A stretch of 58,704 nucleotides of DNA from Gnetum montanum. Lineage: Eukaryota > Streptophyta > Gnetopsida > Gnetales > Gnetaceae. Each line of letters opens with the position of its first letter. The stretch's first letter is position 1. The stretch is taken from positions 49,956 through 108,659 of the forward strand of contig MNCI01001964.1 of assembly GCA_015680685.1 (NCBI GenBank). Reading direction: 5' to 3'. Of this stretch, positions 56,547 through 58,704 are shown piece by piece. Made by a program: the position numbers and the translations under genes. The notes below the pieces were generated by a model, which ran no database searches, was not told where the DNA came from, and saw nothing but the letters and a program-made list of their open reading frames with translations.

Positions 56547-56551
56547 ATGGG

Positions 56552-56900
56552 TATGTTGCATGGGGACCTTCTCTTTTCATACATAATTTTAAAAAATTAG
56601 ATCATGTTGAAAAACAATTGTTAATATGTGAATGTTAAGTGAAAATGGAGACTTCTTGTGGTATCTTACTTCTAGAAACAACTTTCTTTCTTCTTGAATT
56701 TGAAGCTCTTTGTCAATTTATTACTTATACTTAGAAGTTAAGGCACATGAAGGAAGTTAATTATATTGATGAGATAATGAGAACAACACAAGAAAAATAG
56801 TAGTTAGATCAAGAAAAATTATAGCTTCAGTAATGGAATATTATAATGGGGGATCTTTCTTTAAACAAAATGCTTCTTTGGAAGACTATAAAACTAGCTT
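56552..56900 (+). pseudogene. LINE B, piece 4: C-terminal end of ORF2
   Basis: Directly after the second ATGGG the frame of piece 3 resumes (YVAWGPSLFIHNFKKLDHVE, then TSCGILLLETTFFLLEFEALC and YIDEIMRTTQEK). This shows that the Gypsy element split one LINE gene. Stops are present. The recognisable frame fades before the TA repeat at 56902. Confidence 0.7.
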
Positions 56901-56901
56901 T

Positions 56902-56931
56902 TATATATATATATATATTATATATATATAA
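56902..56931. repeat. TA microsatellite
   Basis: About 30 bp of alternating TA with one phase change. 56932-57067 between it and the next LTR is unassigned. Confidence 0.85.
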
Positions 56932-57067
56932 ATTGGCCAAGGCGATTTTTTAAAAAAATGATGTTAATGAAGCCTGACTACTGGACGAGGTAACAAGATA
57001 ACTAAAAACGAAATTACTCATCCCTCCTCTGTTTCTCTACCACGTACCCAGTTTATTTTTCCCCTCT

Positions 57068-57852
57068 TGATGGGACGCGATATCACATGGGTCGCGATAT
57101 CGCAGTCCGCCATCAAATCTATAAATAAGAGGTGGCTCTCCCTTGTTTCTCAGTCTAGATCAAAACCCTTAGTGAAACTGTAGTAGTTTTACCCCTCCAG
57201 AGATAGAATAATTTCCATGTGCCCACAGTAGGAGCTCCAAAGTGAACAAATCTTTATTCGAGCAAATATTGTACCTGAACACAAGTTTGTGTACGAAAAT
57301 AAAGACAAACTTTCAGATAAACCTTGCAGTGCATGAACTAAGCTAAATAGGACTTTACTTATTGTTATTTATTTATTGTTCATCATTTAATGCTTTGTTA
57401 GTTAATTAAATCTCTCTCAACCCTTCTCCCATAGTTAAGTGCATTCAGTACGACCACTTCGAGCACGTGCGTTACGCTTGGTAATCCCAGTAATGAATAA
57501 CATTTGGTAATCAAGGCTGCATTGGTTTAGGGTGTGAACAGTAAGTGGGAACAGATGCTGATTCTAGGTTAATTAAGGCTTAGTTAGTTAGTTAAAGTTA
57601 GTTAATTAGTCTCTTCACCCTTTACCTCATTAGCATAGGAGATAAAACATAAAAGACATAAAAATCACACACCTCAGACCTACTTAACCATACATCCATG
57701 ACAACTACAAGTAAGTCTGGGAAGACAACAATTGATTAACCTTAAGTGTTCCATGAGGCATGTAGACACTTAGTCTGTGGAGTTTGACCGGATCGCGCGT
57801 GAAAACGCTCGTATTCGTATGGTTGAGTGTAGGGGTACCTTGCCACTCATCA
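57068..57852 (+). repeat. 5' LTR (785 bp)
   Basis: Begins TGATGGGACGCGATATC and ends CCACTCATCA. TATAAATA is at 57120-57127 and GCGATATCGC at 57094-57103, close to the outer end. It shares GCACTTCGAGCACG-type and AAGTGGGAACAGATG words with the LTRs at 7821 and 19581. Confidence 0.88.
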
Positions 57853-57853
57853 T

Positions 57854-57871
57854 AGGCACCGTTGCCAAGGA
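57854..57871 (+). promoter_or_regulatory. Primer-binding site (tRNA-Asp type, GCCAAGGA variant)
   Basis: AGGCACCGTTGCCAAGGA, one base after the LTR. It matches the tRNA-Asp-type site with a few changes and shares GTTGCCAAGGA with the site at 55662. Confidence 0.78.
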
Positions 57872-57997
57872 CTAAGTGTTTGTGTGCTAAGTAGAACATA
57901 GGAAATCATCCAGATCATTGGGAAGCTTAAACAAACCCTTAGGGTTAATCATACGAAAAATAACATAACAACAAACAGCACATCGAATTAAACTAAG

Positions 57998-58704
57998 ATG
58001 TCTTCTTCTCATAAAAGCACTTGATCACCTACGAATCACACAAGAAACAGTCGACAATCTAACACACATAACTGAGAACCACCAGTTCCTCAGTAGTATC
58101 GGGTGGTATATACTCATCCCAATGAGTATATACTAGATTTTACCTTTATCCTCCATGAGGACGAACAACTGCGTTGGCGTGATCTGCAAGGTAACATAGT
58201 GTTGCCCCCAGATCGTGCAATCCCCAACATGCTCCTCTGTGCTCTTGCACAGATAGGTATGATACAGCTATACACTGAATACATTGCGTGCGATTACGAC
58301 TCAAGGGACTACCATCCCACAGAAGCACAACGTTTAAGGGACTTGCAGCAAGAGAGCCACCATACATTGTTGAAGGGCAAAGGGGTCCCACACATCCTAA
58401 GTGAAATTGGAGATGGTGAACTAGTTATAACAAGTTCTCTATCAAATGATGTTCCTCCTCCTAACAATGGTGAGGAGGTGGGGTATCAAAACTTACGCTC
58501 CACAATTCATAACCCAGGTTCTGATCCCCATGAACACCAAGTGTTCACTGAGGGAACAAAAACACATGACAAGGATGGGCACTCAAATCATCATCACGAT
58601 CAGGGCTGTAGCCACAGAAGAGAAGGTAAGAAACATCGTCATGGCGATGGTTCCCCTTCTTCTTTCCCTTCATCACACCATTCACCCTCTCCTTCCACAT
58701 CAAG
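57998..58704 (+). pseudogene. gag: Gypsy gag N-terminal part with extra N-terminal domain
   Basis: ATG at 57998 (MSSSHKST). In-frame stops occur at 58022 (TGA), 58073 (TGA) and 58094 (TAG); then the frame is open to the window edge. It shares RVVYTHPNE, the Asp-Glu-Gln...Trp-Arg-Asp core and the YHPTEAQ/YHSTKTQ end with the gag at 55507. Between about 58550 and the edge it becomes His/Ser/Lys-rich, the same linker type that precedes the gag domain there. The stops sit only in the poorly conserved first 33 codons. Confidence 0.78.

Larger units (their letters stand above)
57068..58704 (+). mobile_element. Ty3/Gypsy element, 5' end (LTR, primer site, gag), continues off window
   Basis: LTR 57068-57852, one spacer base, primer site, 126-bp leader, gag from 57998. 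It belongs to the same subgroup as the element at 48216-56546 by primer site and gag N-terminus. Upstream CCTCT (57063-57067) is the candidate target duplication. Confidence 0.85.

Overview
This window looks like repeat-rich nuclear DNA of a land plant with a large genome. It is AT-rich and I find no host gene in it. Nearly all that can be recognised is transposable-element sequence nested several layers deep: Athila/Tat-like Ty3/Gypsy elements with tRNA-Asp-type primer sites, a SIRE-like Copia element with a tRNA-Met-type primer site, three LINE lineages (L1-like, RTE-clade, and one I cannot place), a tRNA-derived SINE family and solo LTRs. The reading frames are broken mainly by stop codons, as expected of old, silenced repeats. 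One assembly gap (18913-19117) and a single N (8852) are present.

Layout. 1-2396 (minus): 5' half of a Gypsy element (LTR, primer site, gag with one stop) inserted into the pol gene of a second Gypsy element on the plus strand (2397-8686: pol tail, spacer, a downstream coiled-coil ORF, 3' LTR). 8687-11660: AT-rich dispersed repeat with SINEs. 11740-18912 (plus): L1-like LINE whose ORF2 is split by a 1625-bp solo LTR. 19118-30075: further copies of the AT-rich repeat, holding a solo LTR (19581-20360) and a SIRE-like Copia element (21817-28300, minus) that itself carries a solo LTR (22254-23190). 30094-33780: a 0.95-kb tandem repeat leading into an internally deleted L1-like LINE. 34430-56900: one further LINE (LINE B) cut into four pieces by three insertions: a Gypsy composite at 35351-43452, an RTE LINE at 43960-47114 and a complete gag-pol Gypsy element at 48216-56546 (minus). 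57068-58704 (plus): 5' end of another Gypsy element, running off the window.

How the parts relate. All the Gypsy LTRs belong to one family with TGATGAG...CTCATCA-type ends, often with a TATAAATA box and primer sites that are variants of one tRNA-Asp sequence. Most insertions are supported by 5-bp target duplications readable on both sides (ACATC, TTAAC, ATAAT, AACAC, ATAAC/GTAAC, ATGGG). For several, a related uninterrupted copy in this same window shows the empty site. Read together, two copies suggest that the family carries, between pol and the 3' LTR where Athila elements keep their env-like gene, an ORF of about 900 codons that resembles plant-transposon-protein domains followed by a long coiled coil. 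That ORF, an LTR-like tract upstream of it, and the paired change of primer site and gag N-terminus are the observations most worth following.
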